Shown: piece by piece, positions 1 through 11,384 of the stretch
Layout of the letters: every line of letters starts with the position of its first letter
How positions within the stretch are numbered: the first letter of the stretch is position 1
Source of the DNA: Gammaproteobacteria bacterium
GTDB lineage: Bacteria > Pseudomonadota > Gammaproteobacteria > S144-34
Reading direction: 5' to 3'
Assembly (NCBI GenBank): GCA_026989495.1
Contig: JALSJE010000094.1
Coordinates: forward strand, 1-55,114
DNA: 55,114 bases
Program-made: the position numbers and the translations under genes
The notes under the pieces: generated by a model
What the model was told of the DNA's origin: nothing
The model's input: the letters and a program-made list of their open reading frames with translations, nothing else
The model's database searches: none

Positions 1-187
1 GGACGTCGCCCTCCTGTGTCATCGTCTGTCGATCTGCGCCACACCGGGCGCGTGACCCCTCACAGGATGCCACCGCCCGGAAGGAATGGGAGGGCGGCGT
101 CCATACCATCTGAAAAATCGGATTTTTTAGGCCTTTCACTCGTTTTCTACGAAAAGGCCTGAAAGGCCAGGTTTTTTGGAGCTGCGG
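1..187. other. Left-edge intergenic region with hairpins
   Basis: No convincing gene lies here. An ATG on the minus strand at 20-22 could begin a gene running off the left edge, but only seven codons are visible and no Shine-Dalgarno is clear. Positions 110-130 (CTGAAAAATC, then GATTTTTTAG) match the terminal palindrome of the dispersed repeat seen in full at 4418, 19780 and 50170, so this is probably a partial copy. Positions 129-160 form an AGGCCTTT/AAAAGGCCT hairpin, and a second GGCC stem is followed by six T at 172-177. This could be a plus-strand terminator for a gene left of the window. Confidence 0.4.
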
Positions 188-217
188 GCAAAAAGACGGG
201 CGCCAGAGGCGCCCGAC
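188..217 (-). terminator. Rho-independent terminator after the DsrE-like lipoprotein gene
   Basis: An 8-bp GC stem (CGGGCGCC at 197-204, GGCGCCCG at 208-215, loop AGA) is followed on the minus strand by GTCTTTTTG. It lies about 40 bp past the stop codon of the lipoprotein gene. On the plus strand the stem is followed by A-rich sequence, so termination is directional. Confidence 0.75.
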
Positions 218-254
218 AAAACGCATGAAGTCGCTTTCGGCCGTCGCTGCGGCT

Positions 255-722
255 TCAGGGCTTCACGTACATGTAGCCCATCTGCTGCAGGTGGGCGACC
301 TGAGCGACTCCAGACGGCACCACCTGTGCAACGAGGTTGATCCTGTCCTTCGGTATCTTCTTGCCCCGGATGGTGTTGGCGCAGATCTGGAACTTCACGC
401 CGCGGTTGGCGAGCTCCTGCACCTTGGCCTCGAAGGTGTGGCCTTTCTTGTCCTTCGCGCCGTCCACCAGTGTGAAGGCACCCGAGCTGTGGGTCACGAC
501 GATGATCTCGACGTTCTCATCGCCGAGGGCGTTGAGATGGTTTCGGACGTTGCGCAGTGCACCCCAGGCCTTGTTGATGTCGTTGATGTGGTAGACCACC
601 TTCTGCTGGTAGTAGCCGTTCTTCGCCGGCTTCAGGTTCGCCTGCTGCTGGCCGCAGGCCGCCAGCCCAAGACCCAAGGCCGCCGCAGCCGCCAGCGTGA
701 CGGTACGTCTTGTTCGAAGCAT
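255..722 (-). CDS. DsrE/DsrF-like (DUF1791-type) lipoprotein
   Basis: 155 residues. Residues 1-23 form a lipoprotein signal peptide: an RTRR charged start, an alanine/leucine core and the lipobox LAAC with Cys23. Gly at +2 suggests outer-membrane sorting. The mature part resembles the DsrE-like family: a VVYHINDINKAW start, IIVVTHSSGA near residue 73 and FQICANTIRGK around Cys114, the cysteine usually found in this family. Cytoplasmic DsrE proteins transfer sulfur from cysteine persulfides. A lipid-anchored version would act in the periplasm; its substrate is unknown. The start has a strong AGGAGGAG Shine-Dalgarno. The gene is monocistronic, with its own sigma-54 promoter at 828-843 and terminator at 188-217. 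It lies directly downstream of a sigma-54 two-component system that probably controls it. Confidence 0.8.
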   Translation of the reverse strand: MLRTRRTVTLAAAAALGLGLAACGQQQANLKPAKNGYYQQKVVYHINDINKAWGALRNVRNHLNALGDENVEIIVVTHSSGAFTLVDGAKDKKGHTFEAKVQELANRGVKFQICANTIRGKKIPKDRINLVAQVVPSGVAQVAHLQQMGYMYVKP

Positions 723-827
723 GCCTGACTCCTCCTGTAAGAACGTATGGCTCGATGGCCAGAGCTCCGGTGCCGTGTCCTTCCGCTCCCTGTCCTTCTG
801 GTTCTTGATCGCACCCTCAAGCCCTTC

Positions 828-843
828 TGCAAGCCGGGTGCCA
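828..843 (-). promoter_or_regulatory. Sigma-54 (-24/-12) promoter of the DsrE-like lipoprotein gene
   Basis: The minus strand reads TGGCACCCGGCTTGCA. Against the RpoN consensus TGGCACG-N4-TTGCA only one base differs, and the GG and GC dinucleotides are exactly 10 bp apart. Predicted transcription start is near 817, giving a leader of about 95 nt before the ATG at 722. Confidence 0.85.
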
Positions 844-913
844 ACCTGCCCCGAACCGGCCGCCTTGCTTTACAGAAGGTTACGTGCGCGCCCGGCGGCG
901 GACGGCGCGGGAT

Positions 914-930
914 TGGTGCATTTTGCACCA
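914..930. promoter_or_regulatory. Palindromic enhancer-like site upstream of the sigma-54 promoter
   Basis: TGGTGCA-TTT-TGCACCA is a perfect 7-bp-arm inverted repeat centred about 105 bp upstream of the predicted sigma-54 start, a normal enhancer distance. The adjacent NtrC-family regulator is the obvious candidate binder. The half-site order is opposite to the classical NtrC site, so it may belong to a different regulator. Confidence 0.55.
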
Positions 931-971
931 GGCTCCCGTTCCGGTGGGGTGGAAGCTGCAACCCTGCAAGT

Positions 972-2409
<1,438 letters not shown>

Positions 2410-2420
<11 letters not shown>

Positions 2421-4374
2421 GGCGCAACGCCTCCACGGGCTCCCCTTGCAGGGCGTCGGCGGCGACGGCGGCGCGCCGCAGCGGAAGGCGGATCACGGCC
2501 CGGGCCCCGCCGCCCGCACGCTCGCGCAGGTCGATCTCGCCGCCGTGCTGCTTGACGATGCCGTAGCTGACCGAGAGCCCCAGGCCGGTCCCCTGCCCCA
2601 CCGGCTTGGTGGTGAAGAAGGGGTCGAAGACCTTGTCGCGCGTGCCCGGGTCGAGGCCGTGGCCGCGGTCCAGCACCTCCACCACGGCGTCTCCACCCTC
2701 GCGGCGCGCCCGCACCGTGACCGTGGCGCCCTCGGGCGAGGCATGGATGGCGTTGAGAAGCACGTTGACCAGCACCTGCTGGATCTGGTTCGGGTCGCCC
2801 TCCATCTCGAGGGGACGTTCGAGCTCGGTGCGCACCGCGAGCCCCGCCGCTTCGAGGCGATGATGGAGCAGGTCCACGCTCTCATCCAGCAGGCCGGCCA
2901 GGTCGAAACGGCGGTATACGGGCTCGGACTCGCGCGCGAAGTTGAGGATTCCCTGCACGATGCGCGCGCATCGGCGCCCCTCGGCCTGCAGGAGGGCGAG
3001 GTCCTCCTTGACCTCGGGATCGGCGTCGCCCACCGAGGCCTCGATCAGCTTCGCGAGCGACATGATGTTCATGAGGGGGTTGTTGATCTCATGGCCGATG
3101 CCGGCCGCCATCTCGCCGATGGCCGCGAGCCGCTCGGCCCTGCGCGCGGCCCGCTCGGCCTCGGCGCGCTCGCGCTCGGCCCGTTCCAGCGAGTCGGCCA
3201 GCTTGTTGAAGGCGCGGCCGGCGGTGCCGATCTCGTCGCGGCTGCGCTCGCGGTAGCGCGCCGTCTTGTCGCCCTTTTCGTAGCGCGTGATGATCTCGGC
3301 CAGCTCGTGCACCGGGCGTGCGAGCCGCGCCGCCGCCACCCGCGCCACGATCAGCGACAGCAGCAGCACCACCGCCATCAGCCCCCAGATCCAGCTCCGC
3401 AGCCCCGCCACGGGGGCGAGCACCGTGGCGCGGTCGGTCTCGATCACCAGCAGCCACTGGGAGAGGCGGTCACGGTAGGGCTCGTAGCGGCGGTAGAAAT
3501 ACATGCGCCCGTCGTCGGTGACCACCGTGCCCGCATCGGCGCCGGCGCGGATCCGATCCCACACTTCGGGACCGACGTCGACGGGGAAGCGGTAGGGGGT
3601 GCCGAGCTGGTTGGCGAAGCGCTTGTCGGCGTCGCGGTGGTACAGGTAGATGCCGTCACGCGCGGGATCCTGGTCGTTCATCTCCACCAGGTACACCTGT
3701 CCGGGATAGCCGCCCAGGGCCGCCACCACCACGTCGTCCACGCGCCGTCCCCACATGTTCACCACCAGCAGGCCGAGCAGCCCACCCTCACCGTCGCGCA
3801 CCGGCACCGAGTAGCGCACCATGGCAGGGCAGAACTCCACCTCGCCCGCCACCTTGCCGCGCTCGAAGTTGGAGACCGAGACCTCGTCCCCGCTCGCGAG
3901 CGCACGCTGGAAGAAGGGCTTGTAGCTTATGTCCTCCACATAGCGCCGCCCGAGCGCGTCCACGTGCAGACGCGGCACCTCGTGCCCCTCCTTGACCTTG
4001 ACCAGCGTCTTGCCCGTGGGATCGGTGAAGCGGATGGCCTGGATGCTGGGGACCGTGGTCTGGTAGTTGAGGAAGAACGACTCCAGCGCCTCGGCGCGCG
4101 CCTCATACGCCTCGGGGCGGTAGCGATCGGGCGGGGCCACGGCGGCGAAGGCCTCCAGCACCGGCACCTGGGCCAGGCCCCGGGCGAGGGCCTTCTGCGT
4201 GTCCATGAGGCTGCGCAACTCGCGCTCCATCTTCTTCAAGGTCTCTTGCAGCTCGGCCTCCACCCGCGCCTCCAGCGCGCGCTCGGCCCGGTCCACGACC
4301 CCGAAGAGGAGCACGAGCAGCGGCACGGTGGCCATACCGGCCAGCACCAGGAACAGCTTGCGCCTGAGCTCCAT
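2410..4374 (-). CDS. Cache-domain sensor histidine kinase
   Basis: 654 residues from the ATG at 4374 (MELRRKLFLVL). An in-frame ATG at 4410 would add 12 residues but has no Shine-Dalgarno and abuts the repeat. Numbered from 4410, a membrane helix spans about 17-38 and a long periplasmic sensor region about 40-335, with SIQAIRF, GRRYVEDISYKPFF and YSVPV typical of double-Cache folds. A second helix lies at about 340-362, then HAMP. The dimerisation/phosphoacceptor helix has His440 in GIGHEINNPL. The HATPase domain has the N box around Asn553, then DRGHGL and GQGTGLGLS. It belongs to the NtrB/DctB-like class that pairs with sigma-54 regulators, and its partner is encoded immediately downstream. 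The ligand cannot be read from the sequence. The upstream region is a full copy of the 150-170 bp repeat. Confidence 0.9.
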
Positions 4375-4417
4375 GCCCACGATGCTAGCACAGGCCCTGC
4401 CGAAGCCCATTTATTCA

Positions 4418-4570
4418 GGAAGCTCTGAAAAATCCGATTTTTCAGGGCTTCCCCGCGGCCAGGGACGGCCCATGCACATGGAAGTGCATGACGATACGAA
4501 AAAAATCGAAAATGGGCCGCGAAGCACCAAAGCGCTGATCAATCCGCGCAGCGGATTGATCAGAGTTTCC
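4418..4570 (-). repeat. Composite hairpin repeat R1, copy A
   Basis: A 153-bp copy on the minus strand, with related copies at 19780-19946 and 50170-50331. Read on the minus strand it holds: stem 1, CTGATCAATCCG pairing with CGGATTGATCAG (4535-4563); a central stretch; stem 2, ATGCAC/GTGCAT; a GGCCGCGGGG block; and a terminal palindrome at 4420-4450 centred on CTGAAAAATC-G-GATTTTTCAG. Stem 1 here has A-T where copies B and C have G-C, a compensatory change. Unlike in B and C, the terminal palindrome has one mismatch. The right end (CTTCCTGAATAAAT) lies immediately before the histidine-kinase gene. Confidence 0.85.
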
Positions 4571-4916
4571 TTCAGAAGTTCATGAACCAATGATGCCTCA
4601 CGTGGCGCCGACCACAGCGCCCAGCCCGCATGTTGCATCAAGGGCTCCGGATGATTGCGCCCTTTGCAGCCGCGCTCGCGACGGGCTGGAGCCCAGGCCG
4701 TAGCAGGAACCACGGCCTGGGCGGAGAGACGAACCACCGAGCAGACTGTAGGTGGCAGCGGCAAGCTTTCGCTGCAGCCCACAGCCAAGAAGGGCACCCG
4801 CTCGCCGAGCCGGGGCAGGTTGGCCACCACCAGGGCGGCGGGGCCCGAGGGATTCCTTCGTCCGGGAAAGCTCGCCTCACGGTGAGACGGCAGCCGAGCC
4901 TGCCCCCTCTCCGATG
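4571..4916. other. Intergenic region between nuoN and the histidine-kinase gene
   Basis: No gene is supported. The part nearest the kinase gene holds repeat R1 copy A, and 4623-4722 holds repeat R2 copy 1. From 4723 to 4916 no gene-like reading frame, strong promoter or clear terminator is visible. A weak hairpin around 4870-4905 lies just beyond the nuoN stop codon and ends in CTTTCCC, which is not a convincing terminator. Confidence 0.5.
4623..4722 (+). repeat. Repeat R2 copy 1 with a covarying hairpin
   Basis: About 100 bp, aligning without gaps to 24709-24810 on the other strand. It begins with GCCCGCATGTTGCATCAAGG, continues through a conserved stretch and ends in a hairpin with 10-bp arms CCCAGGCCGT and ACGGCCTGGG. 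The second copy has CGCAAGCCGT and ACGGCTTGCG at the same place, so two base pairs changed on both sides. That suggests selection on structure. The element lies 52 bp from R1 copy A. Confidence 0.75.
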
Positions 4917-6347
4917 TCAGCCCACCACCTGCAGGCACAGCGCCAGCAGCGCGCCCGGGAGCAGCCCCAGCCCCAGCACCGCCAGCCCGTTGGCGCTCAG
5001 CACCGTGCCCGCCTGCAGCCCCGCGCGCACCGCCGCCTCCTCCGGCGGCTCGTCGAAGTACATGAGCTTGACCACGCGCAGGTAGTAGAAGGCCCCGACG
5101 ATGGAGAAGGCCACGGCCACCACGGCGAGCCACAGGGCGCCCACGTCGATGACCGCCTTGAGCACCGTCAGCTTGGCGTAGAAGCCCACCGTGGGCGGCA
5201 CCCCGGCCATGGAGAACATGAGGATCAGCATCATGAAGGCGAGCCAGGGGTTGCGGGCGTTGAGGCCGCGGTAGTCATCGAGCAGCTCAGCCTCGCTCCG
5301 ACGGCTCATGATGGCCACCACGCCGAAGGCGCCAGCCGCCATGAGCGCATAGGTGAGCGCATAGAACATGGCCGCCCCGTAGCCGTCGCGGGTGCCGGCG
5401 ATCAGCCCCAGCAGCAGGAAGCCGATATGGGAGATGGTGGAATAGCCCAGCATGCGCTTGATGTTGGTCTGGGCGATGGCCACCACGTTGCCGATGGCGA
5501 TCGAAAGCACCGCCAGCACCACCAGCATGTCGGCCCACTCGGCCTGCAGGCCCCCCAGGCCCTCCACCAGCAGGCGCATTGCGAGCGCGAAGCCCGCGAT
5601 CTTGGGCGCCGCGCCCACGTAGAGGGCGACCGCCGCGGGCGCTCCGTGGTACACGTCCGGGATCCACATGTGGAAGGGGACCGCCCCGAGCTTGAAGGCC
5701 ACCCCCACGATCACGAAGGCGAGCGCGAGCAGCATCACCGGATCGGAGGCGTCGGCGGCCGCGGCGCGCGCCACCACGTCCAGCGCGAGCGACCCCGTCA
5801 CGCCGTAGAGCAGGGAGATGCCGTAGAGCATCATTCCCGAGGCGAGCGCCCCCAGCACGAAGTACTTCATGGCGGCTTCCGATGCCTCCAGCGAGTCGCG
5901 GTGCAGGGCCACCATGGCGTAGAGGGAAAGCGCCAGCAGCTCGAGCCCCAGGTAGAGGGTGAGCAGGTTGCCTGCCGAGATCAGGACCATCATGCCGAGC
6001 ACGCCGAACAGACCAAGCACGTAGTACTCGCCACGGTCCAGCCCCCGGCCCTGCAGGTAGCCACGCGCGTAGGCGAACACGGCCACCGTGAGCACGAGCA
6101 CGGCCGCCTTGAGCACGTCCGCGAGGGGATCGCGCAGGAAGGCGCCGCCGAAGAGCGCCTCGGGCGCGGGCACGGCGTCGGCGAGCAGCAGCCACATACC
6201 GCCGAGCAGGGCGAGCTGCGCGAGCAGATAGGCCACGGTGCCGCGACCCCCGCCCGCGTAGACATCGGCCACCAGCACCACGCAGGCCATGGCAGCGAGC
6301 CACAGCTCGGGGGCCATCAGGGTGAGGTCCGACAGCGTGCTCAGCAT
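4917..6347 (-). CDS. nuoN: NADH-quinone oxidoreductase subunit N
   Basis: 476 residues, the usual length. An antiporter-like membrane subunit of complex I with about 14 predicted helices. The proton-channel core is recognisable: a conserved Glu in [16 protein letters not shown], a Lys in [14 protein letters not shown], and [22 protein letters not shown] with the broken-helix lysine. It contributes to proton pumping coupled to ubiquinone reduction. Last gene of the 14-gene nuo operon, 22 bp after nuoM. The ATG at 6347 is preceded by a GGAGG-like sequence. Confidence 0.96.
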   Translation of the reverse strand: MLSTLSDLTLMAPELWLAAMACVVLVADVYAGGGRGTVAYLLAQLALLGGMWLLLADAVPAPEALFGGAFLRDPLADVLKAAVLVLTVAVFAYARGYLQGRGLDRGEYYVLGLFGVLGMMVLISAGNLLTLYLGLELLALSLYAMVALHRDSLEASEAAMKYFVLGALASGMMLYGISLLYGVTGSLALDVVARAAAADASDPVMLLALAFVIVGVAFKLGAVPFHMWIPDVYHGAPAAVALYVGAAPKIAGFALAMRLLVEGLGGLQAEWADMLVVLAVLSIAIGNVVAIAQTNIKRMLGYSTISHIGFLLLGLIAGTRDGYGAAMFYALTYALMAAGAFGVVAIMSRRSEAELLDDYRGLNARNPWLAFMMLILMFSMAGVPPTVGFYAKLTVLKAVIDVGALWLAVVAVAFSIVGAFYYLRVVKLMYFDEPPEEAAVRAGLQAGTVLSANGLAVLGLGLLPGALLALCLQVVG

Positions 6348-6369
6348 CAGCCTCCCTCTTCCTTCGCGA

Positions 6370-7905
6370 TCACGGATGCGCGGCCAGCATCTGGAGCTTG
6401 GAGGTCGTGGCCTGCTGCACCAGGTTCTCCACAGACGCGTGCATCACCTCGACCAGCGGGTCAGGCCACACGCCCACCGCCAGCACGGCCAGCGCCAGCG
6501 CGCCCAGCACCACGTACTCGCGCGCGTCGAGGTCCTTGAGGGCCGCGACCTGCTCGTTGCGCACGGGCCCGAAGATCACGCGCTTGACCATCCACAGGGT
6601 GTAGGCCGCACCCAGGATAAGGGTGGTCGCGGCCAGGAAGGAGAACCAGGGATTGGCCTTGAAGCTGGCCAGGATCACCATGAACTCGCCCACGAAGCCC
6701 GAGGTGCCGGGGAGCCCTGCGTTGGCCATGGCGAAGAGCACGGCGAAGGCGGCGAAGGCCGGCATGGTGTTCGCCACGCCGCCGTAGTCACGGATGAGGC
6801 GCGAGTGCATGCGATCGTAGAGCACACCCACGCACAGGAAGAGCGCAGCCGAGACGAAGCCGTGCGAGACCATCTGCACCAGGGCGCCCTCGATGCCGAG
6901 GACCGCCCCCTGCAGGCCGCCGTTGCGCTCGGCGATGGTGTAGACGATGAAGAAGCCCAGGGTGACGAAGCCCATGTGGGCGATGGAGGAGTAGGCGATG
7001 AGCTTCTTCATGTCCGCCTGCACCAGGGCCACGAAGCCGATGTAGACCACGGCGATCAGCGAGAGCGCGATCATGAGCCAGTCGAGGGCGGCGCTCGCGT
7101 CGGGCGTGATGGGGAGGCTGAAGCGCAGGAAGCCGTAGGCCCCGATCTTGAGCATGATGGCGGCCAGGATCACCGAGCCGCCCGTGGGGGCCTCCACGTG
7201 CGCGTCCGGCAGCCAGGTGTGCACCGGCCACATGGGCACCTTCACCGCGAAGGCCACCAGGAAGGCGAGGAAGATCAGGAGCTGCTCGCGCATCCCGAGC
7301 GGCACCTGGTGGTAGTCCAGGATCGAGAAGCTGCCGGACTTGTGATAGAGGTAGATCAGCGCCACCAGCATCAGCACCGACCCGAGGAAGGTGTAAAGGA
7401 AGAACTTGATGGTGGCGTAGACGCGCCGCGGTCCGCCCCACATGCCGATCACCAGGAACATGGGAATCAGCATGCCTTCCCAGAAGACGTAGAACAGGGC
7501 CGCGTCCAGCGCCGAGAAGACGCCCACCATCAGCCCCTCCATGATCAGGAAGGCGGCCATGTACTGGGCCGGGCGCCGCTGTATCACCTCCCACCCCGCG
7601 AGCACCACCAGCACCGTAGCGAAGGTGGTGAGCACGATGAGCGGCATGGAGATGCCGTCCACCCCCAGGTGGTAGTAGATGTCGAAGGCGGCGATCCAGG
7701 GCACGCGCTCCTGGAACTGCATCAGTGCGGTGCCCCGGTCGAACTCCGTGAACAGCGGTATGCTGAGGGCGAAGGTGGCGAGCGAGAAGGCGAGCGCGAT
7801 GCGCTTGGGGCCGGCGCCCCCGCGGTCGCCGGCGAGCAGCACCAGCACGCCGCCCACGATGGGCGTCCAGATCAGCAGGCTCAGCAGCGGCCAGTCGGCG
7901 AGCAT
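6370..7905 (-). CDS. nuoM: NADH-quinone oxidoreductase subunit M
   Basis: 511 residues, typical NuoM/ND4 length. Antiporter-like proton-pumping subunit with 13-14 helices. Visible hallmarks are [17 protein letters not shown] with the conserved Glu, [20 protein letters not shown] with Lys and His, and [21 protein letters not shown] in the broken helix. It lies between nuoL (19 bp upstream) and nuoN (22 bp downstream) in canonical order. ATG start at 7905. Confidence 0.97.
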   Translation of the reverse strand: MLADWPLLSLLIWTPIVGGVLVLLAGDRGGAGPKRIALAFSLATFALSIPLFTEFDRGTALMQFQERVPWIAAFDIYYHLGVDGISMPLIVLTTFATVLVVLAGWEVIQRRPAQYMAAFLIMEGLMVGVFSALDAALFYVFWEGMLIPMFLVIGMWGGPRRVYATIKFFLYTFLGSVLMLVALIYLYHKSGSFSILDYHQVPLGMREQLLIFLAFLVAFAVKVPMWPVHTWLPDAHVEAPTGGSVILAAIMLKIGAYGFLRFSLPITPDASAALDWLMIALSLIAVVYIGFVALVQADMKKLIAYSSIAHMGFVTLGFFIVYTIAERNGGLQGAVLGIEGALVQMVSHGFVSAALFLCVGVLYDRMHSRLIRDYGGVANTMPAFAAFAVLFAMANAGLPGTSGFVGEFMVILASFKANPWFSFLAATTLILGAAYTLWMVKRVIFGPVRNEQVAALKDLDAREYVVLGALALAVLAVGVWPDPLVEVMHASVENLVQQATTSKLQMLAAHP

Positions 7906-7924
7906 AGGCGGCGCCCCTCCCCCG

Positions 7925-9892
7925 TCAGCGCATCAGGCCCAGGAGCCAGCTCGTCATGGCGAGCAGGCCGATGAGCATGGCGAAGGCGTAGTGGTACAGG
8001 TAGCCCGTCTGCACGTGGCGCGCCACCGCGGCCACCATGCCCACCAGGCGCGCGGTGCCGTTCACCATGGCCCCGTCGATCACCAGCACGTCGCCCACCT
8101 GCCACAGCAGGCGCCCGAGCCGGCGTGCGCCGCCGGCAAGGACGATCTCATTGAAGTCGTCCGCCCAATACTTGTGCACCAGCGCGAGATACAGCGGCCG
8201 GGCCACGCGGACGGCGAGCCCCGCCAGGGCCGGCCGCCACAGGTAGACCACGGCGGCCGTGAGCACGCCGGCGGCGGCCAGCCAGAAGGGCGGCGTCCGC
8301 ACCGCGTGCAGCGCATAGGCCCAGGCCCCGTGGAAATGGGCGGCGAGCCCGGCGAGCACGTCGTGCTCGGGGGCCACACGGATGGCCTCGCCGAACCAGC
8401 CGCCGAAGAGCAGCGGCTCGATGGTGAGGGCGCCGACGGCGACCGAAGGGATGGCGAGCAGCACCAACGGCACCGTCACCACCTTGGGCGACTCGCGCAG
8501 GTGCGCGCGCGCGTGCTCGTCCATGCGCTCGCGGCCGTGGAAGACCAGGAAGAACATGCGGAAGGTATAGAGGGCCGTGACGAACACGCCCGCGAGCACC
8601 GCCCAGTAGGCGAGCTCGGCGCCCCAGCGGCTGGCCCCGTGGGCGGCCTCGATGATGTGCTCCTTGGAGTAGAAGCCGGAGAAGCCGGGGGTACCGATGA
8701 GGGCGAGCGAGCCGATGAGCGCGGTCCAGTAGGTGACGGGCATGTAGCGCCGCAACCCGCCCATCTTGCGCATGTCCTGCTCGTGGTGCAGGGCGATGAT
8801 GACCGAGCCGGCGGCGAGGAAGAGCAGCGCCTTGAAGAAGGCGTGGGTCATGAGGTGGAAGATGGCCGCGGCGTAGGCGGAGGCCCCCAGGGCGACCGTC
8901 ATGTAGCCGAGCTGCGAGAGCGTGGAGTAGGCGATGACGCGCTTGATGTCATGCTGCACCAGGCCCAGCAGGCCCGTGGCGAAGGCGGTCACCGCCCCGA
9001 TCACCAGCACCACCGAAAGCGCCGTCTCCGACAGCTCGTAGAGCGGCGACATGCGCGCGACCATGAAGATGCCGGCGGTGACCATGGTGGCGGCGTGGAT
9101 CAGGGCCGAGATGGGCGTGGGGCCCTCCATGGAGTCCGGGAGCCACACGTGCAGGGGGACCTGGGCCGACTTGCCCATGGCGCCCACGAAGAGCAGCAGG
9201 CAGATGAGCGTGATCACCGGCCACTCCAAGCCTGGCAGCACCTCGATGGTGAGGTCGCGCGCCATGGGCGCGGCGGTGAAGACGTCGGCGTAGTCCAGGC
9301 TGTGGAAGTAGGCGAGAATGGCCGCGATGCCCAGCACGAAGCCGAAGTCGCCCACCCGGTTGACCAGGAAGGCCTTGAGGTTGGCGTAGATCGCCGTCTC
9401 GCGCTTGAACCAGAATCCGATCAGCAGGTAGGAGACGAGACCCACCGCCTCCCAGCCGAAGAAGAGCTGGAGGAAGTTGTTGCTCATGACCAGCATGAGC
9501 ATGGAGAAGGTGAAGAGCGCGATGTAGGCGAAGAAGCGCCGGTAGCCCGGGTCGTCGTGCATGTAGCCGATGGTGTAGATGTGCACCATCAGGGAGACGA
9601 AGGTGACCGTGGTCACCATGAGCGCGGTGAGCCGGTCGACGAGGAAGCCGATCTCGAAGCGGATGCCATCGCTCACCATCCAGGTGTAGATCGCCCCGTT
9701 CCAGGGCTCGCCGCCGCCCAGGGTCTGCTCCCACAGCACCACCAGCGACAGCGCGAAGGCCACCGCCACGCCGAGGATCGCGGCCCAGTGGCAGGCAGCA
9801 CGCCCCAGACGCGGCCAGAAGGCCCCGAACAGGCCCGCGACGATGGCGCCCGCGAGCGGCGCCAGCGGTATGCCCAGATAGACGTAGCGCAT
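7925..9892 (-). CDS. nuoL: NADH-quinone oxidoreductase subunit L
   Basis: 655 residues, within the range for NuoL/ND5, with about 16 helices including the long lateral helix region near the C terminus. Motifs include FFGWEAVGLVSYLLIGFW, KSAQVPLHVWLPDSMEGPTPISALIHAATMVTAG and QHDIKRVIAYSTLSQLGYM, the conserved Glu, Lys and His residues of the distal proton channel. It starts 3 bp after nuoK ends. The C-terminal segment (KYWADDFNEIVLAGG) is also conserved in the family. Confidence 0.97.
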   Translation of the reverse strand: MRYVYLGIPLAPLAGAIVAGLFGAFWPRLGRAACHWAAILGVAVAFALSLVVLWEQTLGGGEPWNGAIYTWMVSDGIRFEIGFLVDRLTALMVTTVTFVSLMVHIYTIGYMHDDPGYRRFFAYIALFTFSMLMLVMSNNFLQLFFGWEAVGLVSYLLIGFWFKRETAIYANLKAFLVNRVGDFGFVLGIAAILAYFHSLDYADVFTAAPMARDLTIEVLPGLEWPVITLICLLLFVGAMGKSAQVPLHVWLPDSMEGPTPISALIHAATMVTAGIFMVARMSPLYELSETALSVVLVIGAVTAFATGLLGLVQHDIKRVIAYSTLSQLGYMTVALGASAYAAAIFHLMTHAFFKALLFLAAGSVIIALHHEQDMRKMGGLRRYMPVTYWTALIGSLALIGTPGFSGFYSKEHIIEAAHGASRWGAELAYWAVLAGVFVTALYTFRMFFLVFHGRERMDEHARAHLRESPKVVTVPLVLLAIPSVAVGALTIEPLLFGGWFGEAIRVAPEHDVLAGLAAHFHGAWAYALHAVRTPPFWLAAAGVLTAAVVYLWRPALAGLAVRVARPLYLALVHKYWADDFNEIVLAGGARRLGRLLWQVGDVLVIDGAMVNGTARLVGMVAAVARHVQTGYLYHYAFAMLIGLLAMTSWLLGLMR

Positions 9893-9895
9893 CCC

Positions 9896-10201
9896 TCAGC
9901 CCTTCATCCGGTCGAGGTCGTCCACGTTGATGGAGCGGCGGTTGCGGAACAGCACCACCAGGATGGCGAGCCCGATGGCGGCCTCCGCCGCGGCCACCGT
10001 GAGCACGAAGAAGACGAAGACCTGTCCCGTGGTGTCACCCAGGTAGCGGGAGAAGGCCACGAAGTTGGTGTTGACCGCGAGCAGCATGAGCTCGATGGCC
10101 ATGAGCAGCACGATGACGTTCTTGCGGTTGAGGAAGACGCCCGCCACCGCGATGCAGAACAGCACCGCGCTCAGGATCAGGTAGTGCGACAGCGGCACCA
10201 T
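9896..10201 (-). CDS. nuoK: NADH-quinone oxidoreductase subunit K
   Basis: 101 residues, exactly the usual NuoK/ND4L size, with three transmembrane helices. The membrane-embedded glutamates that form part of the E-channel are visible in [19 protein letters not shown] and [14 protein letters not shown]. It lies 4 bp after nuoJ and 3 bp before nuoL, so translation is probably coupled. Confidence 0.97.
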   Translation of the reverse strand: MVPLSHYLILSAVLFCIAVAGVFLNRKNVIVLLMAIELMLLAVNTNFVAFSRYLGDTTGQVFVFFVLTVAAAEAAIGLAILVVLFRNRRSINVDDLDRMKG

Positions 10202-10205
10202 GCCC

Positions 10206-10865
10206 TCAGGCCTCCTCCGTCCCGGTCCGCCCCCCCGGCTCGGAGGCCGCGGGGGCGGGACGCCGCTCGGGCGCCATCCTGACCAGGCGCACGCGATCGC
10301 GCCGTCGCACGCGCACCTGGCGCGCCGGATCCTGGCGCCTGGTGTCGGGCCGGCGCCGCAGGGTGAGCGCGATCGCCGCCACGATCGCCACCAGCAGGAT
10401 CAGGGCGGCGACCTCGAAGGCGTAGAGATGCTGGGTGTAGAGGGTCTCGCCCAGCGCCTTGGTGTTGCTGTAGCCGGCGCCGTGCGGCGCCGGGGCGGCC
10501 ACGCGCCCGGGGCCGAAGCGCGCCGGGCCCAGCACCGAGGCCATCTCCCAGACGATGAGCGCGGCCACCACGAGCCCCAGCGGCAGGTAGCGCGTGAAAC
10601 CGGCGCGCAGGGCGGCGAGGTCGATGTCCAGCATCATCACCACGAACAGGAACAGCACCATCACCGCGCCCACGTAGACCAGCACCAGGGTGAGCGCGAG
10701 GAACTCGGCTTCCATCAGCAGCCACAGGGCGGCGCTGGTGAAGAAGGCGAGCACCAGGTACAGCACCGAGTGCACCGGATTGCGCGCGGTGATGACGCCC
10801 AGCGCCGCGCCGACCAGCACGGCGGCGAATGCGTAGAACAGGAACTGCTGGAAGGTCAGCGCCAC
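10206..10865 (-). CDS. nuoJ: NADH-quinone oxidoreductase subunit J
   Basis: 219 residues, longer than many NuoJ because of a charged Arg/Pro-rich C-terminal tail (from about residue 165). Five membrane helices, with the conserved [18 protein letters not shown] segment containing the pi-bulge helix that changes shape during complex I turnover. It follows nuoI by 18 bp and precedes nuoK by 4 bp. The basic tail is probably cytoplasmic and has no assigned role. Confidence 0.95.
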   Translation of the reverse strand: MALTFQQFLFYAFAAVLVGAALGVITARNPVHSVLYLVLAFFTSAALWLLMEAEFLALTLVLVYVGAVMVLFLFVVMMLDIDLAALRAGFTRYLPLGLVVAALIVWEMASVLGPARFGPGRVAAPAPHGAGYSNTKALGETLYTQHLYAFEVAALILLVAIVAAIALTLRRRPDTRRQDPARQVRVRRRDRVRLVRMAPERRPAPAASEPGGRTGTEEA

Positions 10866-10883
10866 GTGCCCCTCCCGGTCGCC

Positions 10884-11372
10884 TCAGCGGTAGCGCGCAT
10901 CGGCCGCGCGATCGGCGGCGATCTGCGCCTCGAAGCGGTCGCCGATCGCGAGCAGCTTCTCCTTGGTCATGATCTGCTCGCCGCGGCGCTCGAAATGGTA
11001 TTCGTAGATGCGCGTCTCCACGATGGAGTCCACGGGGCAGGCCTCCTCGCAGAAGCCGCAGAATATGCACTTGAAGAGGTCGATGTCGTAGCGCGTGGTG
11101 CGGCGGGTGCCGTCCTCGCGCGGGGCCGATTCGATCGTGATGGCGAGCGCCGGGCACACCGCCTCGCACAGCTTGCAGGCGATGCAGCGCTCCTCCCCAT
11201 TGGGGTAGCGGCGAAGCGCATGCAGGCCGCGGAAGCGCGGCGACTGCGGTGTCTTCTCCTCCGGGTACTGGACCGTGATCTTGCGGGCGAAGAGGTACCT
11301 GCCCGTAAGCCTCAGGCCCATGAGCAGCTCCCACAGGAGGAAGCTCTTGACGTAGTCCACGAGCGCTCTCAT
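10884..11372 (-). CDS. nuoI: NADH-quinone oxidoreductase subunit I
   Basis: 162 residues, full length. Peripheral-arm ferredoxin-like subunit carrying clusters N6a and N6b. Two [4Fe-4S] motifs are visible: [12 protein letters not shown] near residue 63 and [12 protein letters not shown] near residue 102. The N-terminal amphipathic helix ([14 protein letters not shown]) anchors it at the membrane. It starts 12 bp after nuoH ends. Confidence 0.97.
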   Translation of the reverse strand: MRALVDYVKSFLLWELLMGLRLTGRYLFARKITVQYPEEKTPQSPRFRGLHALRRYPNGEERCIACKLCEAVCPALAITIESAPREDGTRRTTRYDIDLFKCIFCGFCEEACPVDSIVETRIYEYHFERRGEQIMTKEKLLAIGDRFEAQIAADRAADARYR

Positions 11373-11384
11373 GGCGGCACCTCC

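Noticed and set aside
914-930. Classical NtrC binding site
   Set aside because: The half-sites are in the order TGGTGCA then TGCACCA, opposite to the usual TGCACCA-N3-TGGTGCA, so I call it only a palindrome likely bound by the adjacent regulator.
914-930. The palindrome as a sigma-54 promoter itself
   Set aside because: GG and GC are 8 bp apart rather than 10.
4630-5085. Small protein starting MLHQGLRMIA in repeat R2 (also in copy 2)
   Set aside because: The shared frame ends its similarity within about 35 codons and runs into nuoN antisense. Hairpin covariation explains the conservation better than coding.
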